A stretch of 62,429 nucleotides of DNA from Erysipelotrichaceae bacterium (GCA_030528645.1 JAUMYM010000004.1:1-62429); one strand, 5' to 3'; counted from the stretch's first letter, positions 1 to 8,117 are shown. Notes: a model not told the origin generated them from the letters alone. A program made the numbers and translations.

Positions 1-473
1 AAAATCAAAAAATTCAACTTTTAGAAGATTTAAAACAGATTGATTTATATTTTTCAGAAGATAATGAAGATTATGCTTATGGATTCTCTAAAAAAGCTAG
101 TCATCAAGTCGTGTTATTGAAACAAGAGTTTTACAATGATTTTCTAATGCGTAATGCTCAATATTTAATGAAACTTCAAAAAGATTATACAGAATATTGC
201 AATATAAATTTAAAAGACAATCAATGTAAATGGATTACCGGTGACCTTATAAAAGATGGGTATCATATTAATGAAATTTTGAACTTCACAGAAGAACGAT
301 ACAGAGGAATGTTAAAAAAATCAAAAGACACTGCAAATAAAGAAATAAAAATTTATTATGAATATATAAAAAAATTAAATACAATACATTTTAAAAAACG
401 TTTTTTTGATTCAATATTTCAGCATGATAATTTTAAAAAAATCTTTCAACGTATGGTGAAAAAATCAAAATAA
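1..473 (+). CDS. C-terminal part of an unrecognised protein (5' end outside window)
   Basis: The reading frame is open from base 3 to a TAA at 471-473, so the window cuts into a gene whose start lies upstream; the GTG at 111 is probably internal. About 156 residues are visible. They are rich in Lys, Asn, Tyr and Phe and predicted to be largely helical, with no membrane segment, signal peptide or Cys cluster and a basic C-terminus (VKKSK). I do not recognise a family. A hairpin terminator follows immediately, so this is the last gene of its transcript. The existence of the gene is well supported by the long uninterrupted frame; its function is unknown. Confidence 0.6.
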   Translation, partial: NQKIQLLEDLKQIDLYFSEDNEDYAYGFSKKASHQVVLLKQEFYNDFLMRNAQYLMKLQKDYTEYCNINLKDNQCKWITGDLIKDGYHINEILNFTEERYRGMLKKSKDTANKEIKIYYEYIKKLNTIHFKKRFFDSIFQHDNFKKIFQRMVKKSK

Positions 474-497
474 AAATAGGCTTTTAAACCTATTTTT
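472..497. terminator. Bidirectional intrinsic terminator
   Basis: A perfect 9-bp stem, AAAAATAGG/CCTATTTTT, with an 8-nt loop and T-runs on both strands. It serves the rightward partial gene and the leftward lipoprotein gene, and it overlaps the stop codons of both. Confidence 0.8.
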
Positions 498-1347
498 TCT
501 TTTTCTTTGCAATCATACGAACGATAAAGATAGTTATTGCTGATAGTATGATATATGGAAGTTTTAATACAATCCAAATAATACCATCTTGTATAAAGTT
601 GATAAAGCCATTAAAAGATTCAATAAGTGCTGTTTTTAATTGATTTCCAAAGGAAGGATTTTTAATGATTTGTATTTCACTGCTAATGTTGATATCTACA
701 GTGGAATACTCAACAAGTAAATCCATGTTTTTAATGCTTGATTGAATGTATTCAATATCACTTCGTACATAAGTTAGCTTCTCTTCGATTGTGATAATAT
801 CTGCAATGGTCTCCGCTTTTTCATAAAGTTCTAATAAACGTTCTTCTTGTTTTAAAAGAGATTTTAAACGGGCATTATTATCGTTGTATGATTCTGTTAA
901 ATCTGTTGTATTTGAATACTTAGAAATAATAGTACCTATAGTTGGTAATTCTTCTAAGAATAAATCTACACCTTTGCTTGGAACTTTCACTGTGAAGTTA
1001 GCACTTTTTTTTGTTTTTTCTGATAGATTTTCTTCAGAGTAAGTGATGTAACCTTTGTGTTTCTCTAAAAGCTGTTTGAAATTATGGATAGATTCATCGA
1101 TTTTTTCTGCTTCTAAATAGATGGTATGATTTTTGGAAATTTTACGATAGTCTTCTTGTGCAGATGACATATCTGTTTTGGTATTTGTGTCAAAGGAATC
1201 ATAGCGATACTCTTCTTTATTAGCTGTATTTACATCATACACATAAGGGTATGGCTCTTCATAAGTAATTGTTTTTTTACTGCTACAGCCTGATAAAAGT
1301 AATAATGTTGATAGGGATATGATTAAAATACTAAACAATTTTTTCAT
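490..1347 (-). CDS. DUF4349 family membrane-anchored lipoprotein
   Basis: A 285-aa protein. I chose the ATG at 1347 over an upstream in-frame codon because AAGGAGGT sits just before it and it gives a clean lipoprotein signal (MKKLFSILI...LLSGC). After the lipobox comes a polar linker, then the DUF4349 core: a beta/alpha region (YLEAEKI to FTVKVPS), a long helical coiled-coil-like segment (LTESYNDNNARLKSLLKQEERL) and a return strand. A single C-terminal membrane helix ends in five lysines, so the protein is probably anchored at both ends with the core outside. The function of DUF4349 proteins is not established. The gene is monocistronic. Confidence 0.85.
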   Translation of the reverse strand: MKKLFSILIISLSTLLLLSGCSSKKTITYEEPYPYVYDVNTANKEEYRYDSFDTNTKTDMSSAQEDYRKISKNHTIYLEAEKIDESIHNFKQLLEKHKGYITYSEENLSEKTKKSANFTVKVPSKGVDLFLEELPTIGTIISKYSNTTDLTESYNDNNARLKSLLKQEERLLELYEKAETIADIITIEEKLTYVRSDIEYIQSSIKNMDLLVEYSTVDINISSEIQIIKNPSFGNQLKTALIESFNGFINFIQDGIIWIVLKLPYIILSAITIFIVRMIAKKKKK

Positions 1348-1449
1348 AATACACCTCCTTGGTAATTTCATTGTACTATTTTTATTTCTAAATTTATATA
1401 AATATGTCATAATTGTCATTTTTCACGATTTTAACACATTTGTTTCTTG

Positions 1450-1479
1450 TTTACGTTTCTATGTGAGACAAGCTATAAT
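1450..1479 (+). promoter_or_regulatory. Promoter of the 81-aa orphan gene
   Basis: TTTACG (1450-1455), an 18-nt spacer, then a consensus -10 TATAAT (1474-1479). The start codon is at 1495, so the untranslated leader would be only about 10 nt and the GGTGA ribosome binding site would lie at the very 5' end of the mRNA. Confidence 0.5.
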
Positions 1480-1494
1480 AAACATGGTGATTTT

Positions 1495-1740
1495 ATGAGT
1501 ACATGTTTAAACTTTAATCAATTAGTCGCAATCAATACTTTACTTAAGGAAAACAAGATCAACTACAGTGTCCATACCCATTCTGGATGTTATGCAACAG
1601 GGGGTTATTTTAAAAAGCTTGGACGCAAACAAAATATGGATAAAATACTACAGTTAATCAATGCGTATTTAAGTAAAGATCATTTAGAACTTGAACTCAT
1701 TGATTATGATGCATTGCATTTTATTGTGAAGTACAAATAA
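1495..1740 (+). CDS. Small orphan protein, 81 aa
   Basis: The ATG at 1495 is preceded by GGTGA at good spacing; the frame also extends to a TTG at 1447, but that lies in the promoter. The product (MSTCLNFNQLVAINTLLKEN...) is a small soluble alpha/beta protein with two cysteines and a mid-region HTHSGCYATGGYFKKLG. A family resembling short conserved Bacillota hypothetical proteins is possible, but I cannot name a function. It has its own promoter and a strong terminator, so it is a single-gene unit diverging from the DUF4349 gene. Confidence 0.65.
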   Translation: MSTCLNFNQLVAINTLLKENKINYSVHTHSGCYATGGYFKKLGRKQNMDKILQLINAYLSKDHLELELIDYDALHFIVKYK

Positions 1741-1774
1741 AAACATGTCCCTATATTTAAAGGGACATGTTTTT
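1741..1774. terminator. Bidirectional intrinsic terminator
   Basis: A 12-bp stem, AAACATGTCCCT/AGGGACATGTTT, with an 8-nt loop and flanking A/T runs. It ends the 81-aa gene and, on the other strand, the phospholipase-like gene that stops at 1773. Confidence 0.9.
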
Positions 1775-2741
1775 ATTTATAGACACTATCGAAGTATTTC
1801 ATTTCTTGAAAGGTTGATAAACCTGTTTCAAACGATTGATTATTAATGACTTTTAATAAGCGATCCAAGGATACTTCATTTTTTAAATAGTGAAAGAATA
1901 ATGTTAAGACTTCCTGACATGGTTTAATAGATTCATTAAACATTTCCACAAATGATTTTGTACTAGCTTTATTGGTAACTGGGTGATACCATGGTTTTTT
2001 CTCTAAGTTTAAAATGTCAAAGTTTGGTGATTTTAATGGAGCCATCATACTTGTAAAGATATAAGGTTTTTTTAGTATGACTTTTTCAATTGAATGAAAT
2101 AGATTAAATTTTACATCATTTTTATTATAGAGAAGTTTATGTATACCATGAAAATGTTTTAATGCAGTTTTAATGTCAGTATAATGTAATTCTTTATCAT
2201 AAACTTCTTTTAATGCAGGTTTATAAATACGATAAATACTATCTACCGTATCATTGTCATATTCTAGTAATTTATAAGCAGGATATTGACTACAATTTAC
2301 ACCCTTAATTAACATAGTCATTTCATAATCTACGGTTGTTTCGAATAAGCGATGATGAATTGTAGATAGTTTAGGATCCTTAGGTGTCTCTGATTTATAG
2401 AAAATATAAGGATGTGTTTCCTTATCTAAAAACCAATGCGTTAATAAACCTGCCACATAGCTAATCTTTTTTTGGGTTTGATGTTTTTTACATTCTGTGA
2501 ATATTTCTTTAAAAAACTCTGTAATTTTATGATAGTGAATCACACTTCCCATATTGATTACGCGTTTTGCTTCTTTTTGGTTAAGCCATGGCCAAGCATT
2601 AAAATAAAAGAAAAAGTCAGGACCACTGGAACCGATATTGTATTCCTTCATATTCTCATTAATAATTCGTTGTAAATGCAAAGGGATGTTGTCATTTTTA
2701 ACTTCTAAAGCAAATAGTTGATGTGTAATAACATTTGGCAT
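1773..2741 (-). CDS. Zinc-dependent phospholipase C domain protein
   Basis: A 322-aa protein of the bacterial zinc-dependent phospholipase C/S1-P1 nuclease-like family (PF00882). Visible landmarks are an early His (PNVITHQLFA), GSSGPDFFFYF, HYHKITEFF, the helix AGLLTHWFLDKETHPYIFY and HHRLFETTVDYEM, which supply the expected His/Asp/Glu zinc ligands. There is no signal peptide, so unlike the clostridial toxins this is probably intracellular and not a secreted lecithinase; its substrate is unknown. It starts at ATG 2741 behind GAGGT. It diverges from the MFS operon and stands alone. Confidence 0.8.
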   Translation of the reverse strand: MPNVITHQLFALEVKNDNIPLHLQRIINENMKEYNIGSSGPDFFFYFNAWPWLNQKEAKRVINMGSVIHYHKITEFFKEIFTECKKHQTQKKISYVAGLLTHWFLDKETHPYIFYKSETPKDPKLSTIHHRLFETTVDYEMTMLIKGVNCSQYPAYKLLEYDNDTVDSIYRIYKPALKEVYDKELHYTDIKTALKHFHGIHKLLYNKNDVKFNLFHSIEKVILKKPYIFTSMMAPLKSPNFDILNLEKKPWYHPVTNKASTKSFVEMFNESIKPCQEVLTLFFHYLKNEVSLDRLLKVINNQSFETGLSTFQEMKYFDSVYK

Positions 2742-2806
2742 ACTCTCTTTACCTCAACAGTATTATAACGTATAAAGAGCTGAAATGAATAAATTATACA
2801 TTTTAT

Positions 2807-2834
2807 TTGGTATTTCTTTCTTTTACTGTATAAT
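2807..2834 (+). promoter_or_regulatory. Promoter of the MFS-HAD-ECF operon
   Basis: TTGGTA (2807-2812), a 16-nt spacer and a consensus TATAAT (2829-2834), followed 27 nt later by the ATG with the ribosome binding site AAGGAGAAGG. Confidence 0.65.
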
Positions 2835-2860
2835 GAAAGTGTTGTATTAAGGAGAAGGGT

Positions 2861-4174
2861 ATGAAATATAACAAGCAAGAGAAAAGTTGGATTTTATATG
2901 ATGTAGCCAACAGTGCATTTGTTTTAATCTTAACAGCTTCAATTCCGGTCTTTTTTAGAGCTTTGGTAGATAGTGCTGGTATTGAATCGGTAAGTCAATC
3001 GTTTATTGTAAAATTATTATTTTCAAATTTAGCAAACAACGCTTTAAATGGAAATGCACAAGCATATGAAGCTTTAAAAACTTCGTTATTTGGACTATCT
3101 ACAACCATTTCCGTATTGTTGGTAGCATTTATGTCGCCGATATTTGGAGCGCTAGCTGATTATAAAGGAATGAAGAAAAAAATATTCTCAATATTTTTAA
3201 TTGTAGGTGTATTTTGTTGTATATTGCTTGGTGTAACATCAAACTGGTTAAGTTATCTGGCATTGATTATTGTTGCTCGTATTGGGTATGCAAATTGTAA
3301 TATTTTCTATGATTCTATGTTAGTGGATGTAACAACGGATGAACGCATGGATTCTGTTTCTTCTATGGGATATGCGTTTGGATATATCGGAAGTTGCATT
3401 CCATTTGTTATTGGTATTTATTTGATTTTAGCAACTCCATTTGGATTAACTAAGACATTTGCTACACAGTTATCGTTTATTATTGTTGCGGTATGGTGGT
3501 TATTGTTTTCAATACCATTGTTGAAAAATGTAAAGCAAACGCATTACTTAGAACATAATGAAGTAAATGTAATCAAAATTCTTAAACGCTTAAAAGATAC
3601 ATTGAAAAAAATTCGTAAGAATCCAAGAATGTTATATTTTATTTTAGCTTATTTTTGTTATATTGATGGAGTCTATACCATTATTTCCATGGCAACAACC
3701 TATGGAGCTGAAGTGGGTATTGATACTAATAGTATGATTGTGGCACTTTTAGTAACACAAGTTGTAGCATTTCCATTTGCGATTATTACAGCCCATTTGG
3801 TTTCAAGATTTAAAACGATATCGTTACTTAAAGTATTTGTGTTGGCTTATGCTGTAATTTGTATTTATGCGTATCAAATGGATCAAGCTTATGAATTTTG
3901 GATTCTATGTATTGCCGTAGCGATGTTTATGGGTGGAATTCAATCTCTTTCAAGAGCGTATTTTGGTAAGTTGGTTCCAAAACAATCTTCAAATGAATAT
4001 TTTGGTTTCTTTGATATTTTCGGTAAGTTTGCAGACTTCTTTGGTCCATTGATTATTACAGTTGCGGCAACAATCTTTGGTCAAAGTAAAGTAGGTATTT
4101 TAGGTTTAATTTTATTATTTGGTATTGGTTATTTATTACTTAGAAAAGTTGCGAAACTTGAGGATACTCTATGA
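2861..4174 (+). CDS. MFS transporter, UMF1/Atg22-like family
   Basis: A 437-aa polytopic membrane protein with about 12 predicted helices. The N-terminus (EKSWILYDVANSAFVLILTA) is the signature of the UMF1/Atg22-like branch of the major facilitator superfamily, and the conserved loop SPIFGALADYKGMKKK follows helix 2. The family is linked to efflux of amino acids or small solutes, but the substrate is not evident here. First gene of a three-gene operon: its stop overlaps the HAD phosphatase start by 4 nt (ATGA), indicating translational coupling. Confidence 0.85.
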   Translation: MKYNKQEKSWILYDVANSAFVLILTASIPVFFRALVDSAGIESVSQSFIVKLLFSNLANNALNGNAQAYEALKTSLFGLSTTISVLLVAFMSPIFGALADYKGMKKKIFSIFLIVGVFCCILLGVTSNWLSYLALIIVARIGYANCNIFYDSMLVDVTTDERMDSVSSMGYAFGYIGSCIPFVIGIYLILATPFGLTKTFATQLSFIIVAVWWLLFSIPLLKNVKQTHYLEHNEVNVIKILKRLKDTLKKIRKNPRMLYFILAYFCYIDGVYTIISMATTYGAEVGIDTNSMIVALLVTQVVAFPFAIITAHLVSRFKTISLLKVFVLAYAVICIYAYQMDQAYEFWILCIAVAMFMGGIQSLSRAYFGKLVPKQSSNEYFGFFDIFGKFADFFGPLIITVAATIFGQSKVGILGLILLFGIGYLLLRKVAKLEDTL

Positions 4175-4986
4175 GTTATATCTTCATTGATATTGATGGT
4201 ACTTTATATAGTAAGCATCAAGATCAAATACCGACAAGTGCCATTGAAGCTATAAAGCTTGCGAAAAGAAATGGTCATAAAGTCTTTTTGTGTACAGGAA
4301 GATCAAAAGGTGAGGCTTTGCCATTTTTAGATTTACCTGTAGATGGTTTTGCGTTTAGTTCAGGGGCATATATAGAAGTGAATTCTGAAGTGATTTATGC
4401 AAAAGAAATGGAATATGAACAGTGTTTAGAGTTAGTTCATCAATTAAATGAACATCAATTGGGATATTGTTTATCTGGAAATTTAAAGTCTTATTCAAGT
4501 CCGTATGGTATGGAATTTATTTATCGTTATTTTAGTGAAGAACATCGAAGTAAAGATGAGGTAATGGCATTAATTGAAAAACATAATTTTTTTGTAGATC
4601 ATAATTTTAAAGATGATTTCATTACAAAGATTAACATTTATAGCTATCAGTTAGATGCGATTTATAACTTTGGTAAGCGTGTTGACCATAGTTTTGACAT
4701 TACTGTATTTATCAATGAAAATTCTGCTTTTAAAGCAGCGGAATTAACGTTTCACAATCATTCAAAAGCTACAGCTGTTTCTAATATTATGCAATATTTT
4801 GAGTCTGAAGATGAAATTATTTGTATTGGGGATAGTGAAAATGATATACCGATGTTTCAAATTGCAGATGTTGCGATTGGTATGAAGCATGGAAGTAGTG
4901 AAGCATTAAAACATGTAAGTTATATTACGGATGATGTATTAGAGGATGGCGTTTATAAAGCGTTTAAGCATTTTAATTTAATTTAG
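4171..4986 (+). CDS. Cof-type HAD family phosphatase
   Basis: A 271-aa haloacid dehalogenase-superfamily hydrolase of the Cof/YidA class, typically acting on sugar or cofactor phosphates in the cytoplasm. Motif I is FIDIDGTLY, motif II is FLCTGRS, a C2-type cap lies in the middle, and motifs III/IV are a Lys (KATAVSNIM) and ICIGDSENDIPMF. It is translationally coupled to the MFS gene and lies 12 nt upstream of an ECF S-component. The exact substrate cannot be read from sequence. Confidence 0.88.
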   Translation: MSYIFIDIDGTLYSKHQDQIPTSAIEAIKLAKRNGHKVFLCTGRSKGEALPFLDLPVDGFAFSSGAYIEVNSEVIYAKEMEYEQCLELVHQLNEHQLGYCLSGNLKSYSSPYGMEFIYRYFSEEHRSKDEVMALIEKHNFFVDHNFKDDFITKINIYSYQLDAIYNFGKRVDHSFDITVFINENSAFKAAELTFHNHSKATAVSNIMQYFESEDEIICIGDSENDIPMFQIADVAIGMKHGSSEALKHVSYITDDVLEDGVYKAFKHFNLI

Positions 4987-4998
4987 AAAGGAAAGAGT

Positions 4999-5499
4999 AT
5001 GAAAAAAACAATTCGTGATCTTACATTAACAGGATTAGGAATTGCGCTATGTTTTGTGGCGACAATGTATTTAAAGATTCCTAATGCGATTAGTGGGTAT
5101 TTTAATATGGGGGATGGTATTATTTTACTGTTTTCATCTATTTTAAATCCGGTTAGTGCATTTTTAGTGGGTGGTGTTGGTAGTGCAATGGCAGACTTTG
5201 TAGGAGGCTATCCACACTATGTAATCTTTACTTTAATTATCAAGGGGTGCCAAGCGATTGTAGTAAGTCTTTTATTTCAAAAGTTTGGTATGAAAGTAAA
5301 ATACCTTGCGTACGGATTAGGGGCTACTATTATGGTCTTTGGCTATTTTTTTGCAAAATGGTATTTAAAGGGCAATGTATATGTAGCTATCTCAGGGTTA
5401 ACATCAAATATTATACAAGGCATAGCCGGCATAATTGTTGCCTTGGCACTGTTACCTGTTATTTATAAAATGGTTATGAAATATCGCAGTGAATTATAA
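4999..5499 (+). CDS. ECF transporter S component (ECF-ribofla_trS-like)
   Basis: A 166-aa integral membrane protein with about 5-6 helices. It has the pattern of energy-coupling-factor substrate-binding subunits: a short basic N-terminus (MKKTIRDLTLTGLGIALCF) and the block YFNMGDGIILLFSSILNPVSAFLVGGVGSAMADFVGGYPHY before a YVIFTLIIKG helix. It resembles the PF07155 group. The vitamin bound is uncertain. No ECF ATPase or EcfT gene lies in the window, so it presumably uses a shared module encoded elsewhere. Good ribosome binding site (AAAGGA); a terminator follows. Confidence 0.8.
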   Translation: MKKTIRDLTLTGLGIALCFVATMYLKIPNAISGYFNMGDGIILLFSSILNPVSAFLVGGVGSAMADFVGGYPHYVIFTLIIKGCQAIVVSLLFQKFGMKVKYLAYGLGATIMVFGYFFAKWYLKGNVYVAISGLTSNIIQGIAGIIVALALLPVIYKMVMKYRSEL

Positions 5500-5503
5500 A
5501 GAT

Positions 5504-5540
5504 AAAAACATGATACTTGAAATTAAGCATCATGTTTTTA
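5504..5540. terminator. Bidirectional intrinsic terminator
   Basis: An 11-bp stem, AAAAACATGAT/ATCATGTTTTT, with a further short inner pairing, between the convergent ECF S-component and alanine racemase genes. Confidence 0.85.
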
Positions 5541-5550
5541 GTTTACAAAC

Positions 5551-6654
5551 TTATAATTTATCAAAACGAGGTGTAGAACGGAATGTTTCTTTATTATCTT
5601 TAATATAGACTTTTCCTAAGCGATCAGATAGTAATGTTAATACTTCATAAGAGATAGTATCTAATTCCTTAGCGACGGTTTCTAAAGGAATGTGTGGACC
5701 AAATAATTCTACAACGGTTCCAACAGGATAAAAAACATCACTTTGTATCATACATTGATCCATACAGATTTTACCTACAATTGTACATAGGTTTCCGCAA
5801 ATCCAAACCTTACGATTTTGATTTTTACGAATCCAACCATCCGCATAACCTATGGGTATTGTTAAAATGTATTCATCTTTTTGTGCTTGATAAGTAATAC
5901 CATAACTTACATATTCACCTTGTTTGATTTTTTTGCAGTGAATGACTTTACTGTAAAGAGAAACACAAGGTTTCAACTGTTTATCGTATGAAGAATAACC
6001 ATAAATACCTAAACCTACACGATTGCAGTTGGTAATGTCGGCATCAAAAGATAAACTAGCATCTGTATTATTAGTGTGAATGTATGTAAAGGTATGACTA
6101 CAACTGTTTACGAATTTTTTAAAAAGAGAATATTGTTGTTTAGTGAAGGTTTGATCTTTTTGATCACTACATGCAAAGTGTGTAAAAATGCCTTCTACAA
6201 TAACGCCTTTTTCCTTTAAAAGAAGCATAGCTTGCTGTAATTCTTCTATGGTCTTTAAACCAATACGATTTAAGCCTGTATCAACCTTAATATGTACTTT
6301 TAAATCTTTAATATCATAGGCTATAAGTTGATGAATCCAGTCTATCGATACAACTGTAGTTGTCAGTGAATGCTCAATCAACAGTGAAGAATAGCTAGGA
6401 TTAACATAGCCTAAAATTAGAATAGGAACATCAATGGCATGTTGTCTTAGATTTAAAGCCTCATCAAGACTAGAAACACATAGATAATCAATGTTGGCTT
6501 CTATGGCACTTTTTGCAACCTCAATATCTCCGTTACCATAACCATTTGCTTTAATCACAGCCATCAATTTTTTATTTGTTTTTTTCTTAATATAATGGAT
6601 GTTATAAATAAGATGATCCAAGTTAAATTGAATCCAACTATCACGGTATAACAT
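5551..6654 (-). CDS. alr: Alanine racemase
   Basis: A 367-aa PLP enzyme that interconverts L- and D-alanine for peptidoglycan and teichoic-acid D-alanine. Lys35 in AVIKANGYGNG is the PLP Schiff-base lysine, HIKVDTGLNRIGL is the conserved barrel segment, and the catalytic Tyr lies in YVSYGITYQA. Length and domain order (TIM barrel, then C-terminal beta domain starting near SLYSKVIH) are normal. Its ATG overlaps the stop of the upstream membrane-protein gene by one base (TAATG), so the two form an operon. Confidence 0.95.
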   Translation of the reverse strand: MLYRDSWIQFNLDHLIYNIHYIKKKTNKKLMAVIKANGYGNGDIEVAKSAIEANIDYLCVSSLDEALNLRQHAIDVPILILGYVNPSYSSLLIEHSLTTTVVSIDWIHQLIAYDIKDLKVHIKVDTGLNRIGLKTIEELQQAMLLLKEKGVIVEGIFTHFACSDQKDQTFTKQQYSLFKKFVNSCSHTFTYIHTNNTDASLSFDADITNCNRVGLGIYGYSSYDKQLKPCVSLYSKVIHCKKIKQGEYVSYGITYQAQKDEYILTIPIGYADGWIRKNQNRKVWICGNLCTIVGKICMDQCMIQSDVFYPVGTVVELFGPHIPLETVAKELDTISYEVLTLLSDRLGKVYIKDNKETFRSTPRFDKL

Positions 6655-7097
6655 TATTTTTTACTGATACCTTTAATATTTAAACAAGCAAAGAAAGATA
6701 TGATAATACCGGCTAAATAGTAAATGATAAAGACAAAATCTACATTTAAAGCTTCTTTTAAAGTTTCAAAGTAAGCGTCCATTAATAAAGGGAAGCTGTA
6801 CTTGAAAAAAGATTCAACACCAAATAAATAAGTCACATCTGCAATAAAGATAAATAGCAAAGTAGCACCAAGAGAAATAAAGGCAGCTACTAAACTGTGT
6901 TTATATAACGTTGTTACAATCACTGCCGATAGAATACCGGCAAGAACATACACATATAAAAGACGTACATCTAACATTTCCCAAAGTTTTCCAATGAAGA
7001 TACCAGCTAGAATTGCTGCAGCAAAACAAGATAACATTGCAAGAAGTAATTTTGGTTTACCTTTATTTTCTTCTAATTTAAAATCGACATTTTCCAT
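6654..7097 (-). CDS. Small four-helix membrane protein, unknown function
   Basis: A 147-aa protein starting at ATG 7097, which has GGAGGATAAT just upstream. The frame extends further upstream, but that stretch is AT-rich promoter DNA reaching towards the tRNA cluster. After a charged N-terminus (MENVDFKLEENKGK) there are about four hydrophobic helices, the last ending in the basic tail NIKGISKK. I recognise no family. It is coupled to alr, so a cell-envelope role is possible, but that rests only on context. Confidence 0.6.
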   Translation of the reverse strand: MENVDFKLEENKGKPKLLLAMLSCFAAAILAGIFIGKLWEMLDVRLLYVYVLAGILSAVIVTTLYKHSLVAAFISLGATLLFIFIADVTYLFGVESFFKYSFPLLMDAYFETLKEALNVDFVFIIYYLAGIIISFFACLNIKGISKK

Positions 7098-7125
7098 AGC
7101 ATTATCCTCCAATAAATATAAAAAC

Positions 7126-7134
7126 ATTATAGCA
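7126..7134 (-). promoter_or_regulatory. Extended -10 promoter of the membrane protein-alr operon
   Basis: Read leftward, TGCTATAAT is a perfect extended -10 element 28 nt before the start codon. No convincing -35 is visible, which is usual for this promoter type. Confidence 0.5.
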
Positions 7135-7222
7135 TAAATCACTTTTTTAAAAGAATTAGAAATGTATATATTCAAATTATTTTTTAATAAAAAAATTTTT
7201 TGCATTTTTTTTGAAAATATTA

Positions 7223-7251
7223 TTGACTTATAAATTAATATTTGATATATT
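7223..7251 (+). promoter_or_regulatory. Promoter of the tRNA cluster
   Basis: TTGACT (7223-7228), a 17-nt spacer and TATATT (7246-7251) preceded by TGA, i.e. a near-consensus promoter with an extended -10. It lies 28 nt upstream of tRNA-Val. Confidence 0.7.
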
Positions 7252-7278
7252 AAATAAGCACTCGGGAAATGAGGCAAT

Positions 7279-7354
7279 GGAGGTTTAGCTCAGTTGGGAG
7301 AGCATCTGCCTTACAAGCAGAGGGTCAGCGGTTCGAGCCCGTTAACCTCCACCA
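7279..7354 (+). tRNA. tRNA-Val (anticodon TAC)
   Basis: A 76-nt cloverleaf: acceptor GGAGGTT/AACCTCC, anticodon loop CTTACAA between TCTGC and GCAGA, T-loop GGTTCGAGC, with CCA encoded. First gene of a six-tRNA transcript. Confidence 0.95.
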
Positions 7355-7368
7355 TTTATTATTAAAGT

Positions 7369-7444
7369 GCCGACTTAGCTCAATAGGCAGAGCAATTGAT
7401 TTGTAATCAATAGGTTGTGGGTTCAATTCCTATAGTCGGCACCA
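7369..7444 (+). tRNA. tRNA-Thr (anticodon TGT)
   Basis: A 76-nt cloverleaf with acceptor GCCGACT/AGTCGGC and anticodon loop TTTGTAA between ATTGA and TCAAT. CCA encoded. Confidence 0.95.
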
Positions 7445-7454
7445 TATTTTTTTT

Positions 7455-7539
7455 GGAGAAGTAGCGAAGTGGCCAAACGCGGTTGACTGTAAATCAATTC
7501 TCTACGAGTTCGGTGGTTCGAATCCGCCCTTCTCCACCA
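7455..7539 (+). tRNA. tRNA-Tyr (anticodon GTA)
   Basis: An 85-nt class II tRNA with a long variable arm. Acceptor GGAGAAG pairs with CTTCTCC, and the anticodon loop is CTGTAAA. CCA encoded. Confidence 0.95.
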
Positions 7540-7563
7540 TTCTTAAAATCTTACCACTATAAT

Positions 7564-7639
7564 TGGGGCATAGCCAAGCGGTAAGGCATCAGACTTTGAC
7601 TCTGACATTTCCCTGGTTCGAATCCAGGTGCCCCAGCCA
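7564..7639 (+). tRNA. tRNA-Gln (anticodon TTG)
   Basis: A 76-nt cloverleaf with acceptor TGGGGCA/TGCCCCA and anticodon loop CTTTGAC. Discriminator G and encoded CCA. Confidence 0.95.
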
Positions 7640-7649
7640 ATTTTATTGT

Positions 7650-7725
7650 GACCCGGTAGCTCAGGCGGTAGAGCAACTGACTTTTAATCAGTGGGTCGGA
7701 GGTTCGATTCCTCTCCGGGTCACCA
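7650..7725 (+). tRNA. tRNA-Lys (anticodon TTT)
   Basis: A 76-nt cloverleaf with acceptor GACCCGG/CCGGGTC and anticodon loop CTTTTAA. CCA encoded. Confidence 0.95.
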
Positions 7726-7728
7726 CTT

Positions 7729-7802
7729 GCGGATGTAGTTCAATGGTAGAACTTCAGCCTTCCAAGCTGACTACGTGGGTTCGATTCCCATCATCCGCTC
7801 CA
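7729..7802 (+). tRNA. tRNA-Gly (anticodon TCC)
   Basis: A 74-nt cloverleaf with acceptor GCGGATG/CATCCGC and anticodon loop CTTCCAA. Discriminator T and encoded CCA. Last tRNA of the cluster; short direct repeats lie about 40 nt past its 3' end. Confidence 0.95.
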
Positions 7803-7810
7803 TTGATAGT

Positions 7811-7837
7811 TAAGCCTTTAATTAAGGGCTTTTTTTG
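7811..7837 (+). terminator. Terminator of the tRNA cluster
   Basis: The stem AAGCCTT/AAGGGCTT (one mismatch or bulge) closes over TAATT and is followed by seven Ts. Confidence 0.8.
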
Positions 7838-7842
7838 TGTCT

Positions 7843-7860
7843 TGACCACCGTATGACCAC
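7843..7860 (+). repeat. Paired TGACCAC direct repeats beside tRNA-Gly
   Basis: TGACCAC occurs at 7843-7849 and again at 7854-7860, an 11-bp period (one helical turn). The second copy runs into ACCAC-TAA-GTGGT, a small inverted repeat. The spacing suggests protein binding, possibly leftover integrase arm sites; no integrase gene is present. Confidence 0.35.
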
Positions 7861-7878
7861 TAAGTGGTATTTTAAAAG

Positions 7879-7900
7879 AAAAAGTCCACTTGGACTTTTT
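7879..7900. terminator. Bidirectional terminator
   Basis: A perfect 10-bp stem, AAAAAGTCCA/TGGACTTTTT, overlapping the stop of the leftward 59-aa gene. Confidence 0.75.
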
Positions 7901-8078
7901 ATCTAATTAAGGTATCATTCATCAAACCTTCAATTAATGTTTCATAAAATTTAACAATATTTTTTGCAAACTCTTCAGGAGAATTTGCAGGATCAATTAA
8001 TTTTTGTTCCAAAGCAATCTTTGTAAAATCGTACGCTTGACTTTGTGCGCTTGTAGTAGTAGATAATCCTCTTTTCAT
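7899..8078 (-). CDS. Small 59-aa protein, unknown function
   Basis: Starts at ATG 8078 behind AAAGGAGA; six upstream in-frame codons would put the start inside that ribosome binding site. The product is MKRGLSTTTSAQSQ..., with a Ser/Thr/Gln-rich start and an amphipathic helical C-terminal half (EEFAKNIVKFYETLIEGLM). No membrane segment and no recognised family. It has its own extended -10 promoter (read leftward TGGTATACT, at 8101-8109) and is divergent from the sigma factor gene with an inverted repeat between them, so the two may be co-regulated. Confidence 0.55.
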   Translation of the reverse strand: MKRGLSTTTSAQSQAYDFTKIALEQKLIDPANSPEEFAKNIVKFYETLIEGLMNDTLIR

Positions 8079-8117
8079 AAACAAATCTCCTTTCAATAAT
8101 AGTATACCATAAAATAG

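Noticed and set aside
7563-7856. 97-codon open frame across tRNA-Gln, tRNA-Lys and tRNA-Gly
   Set aside because: It lies entirely within tRNA genes and their spacers; no ribosome binding site.
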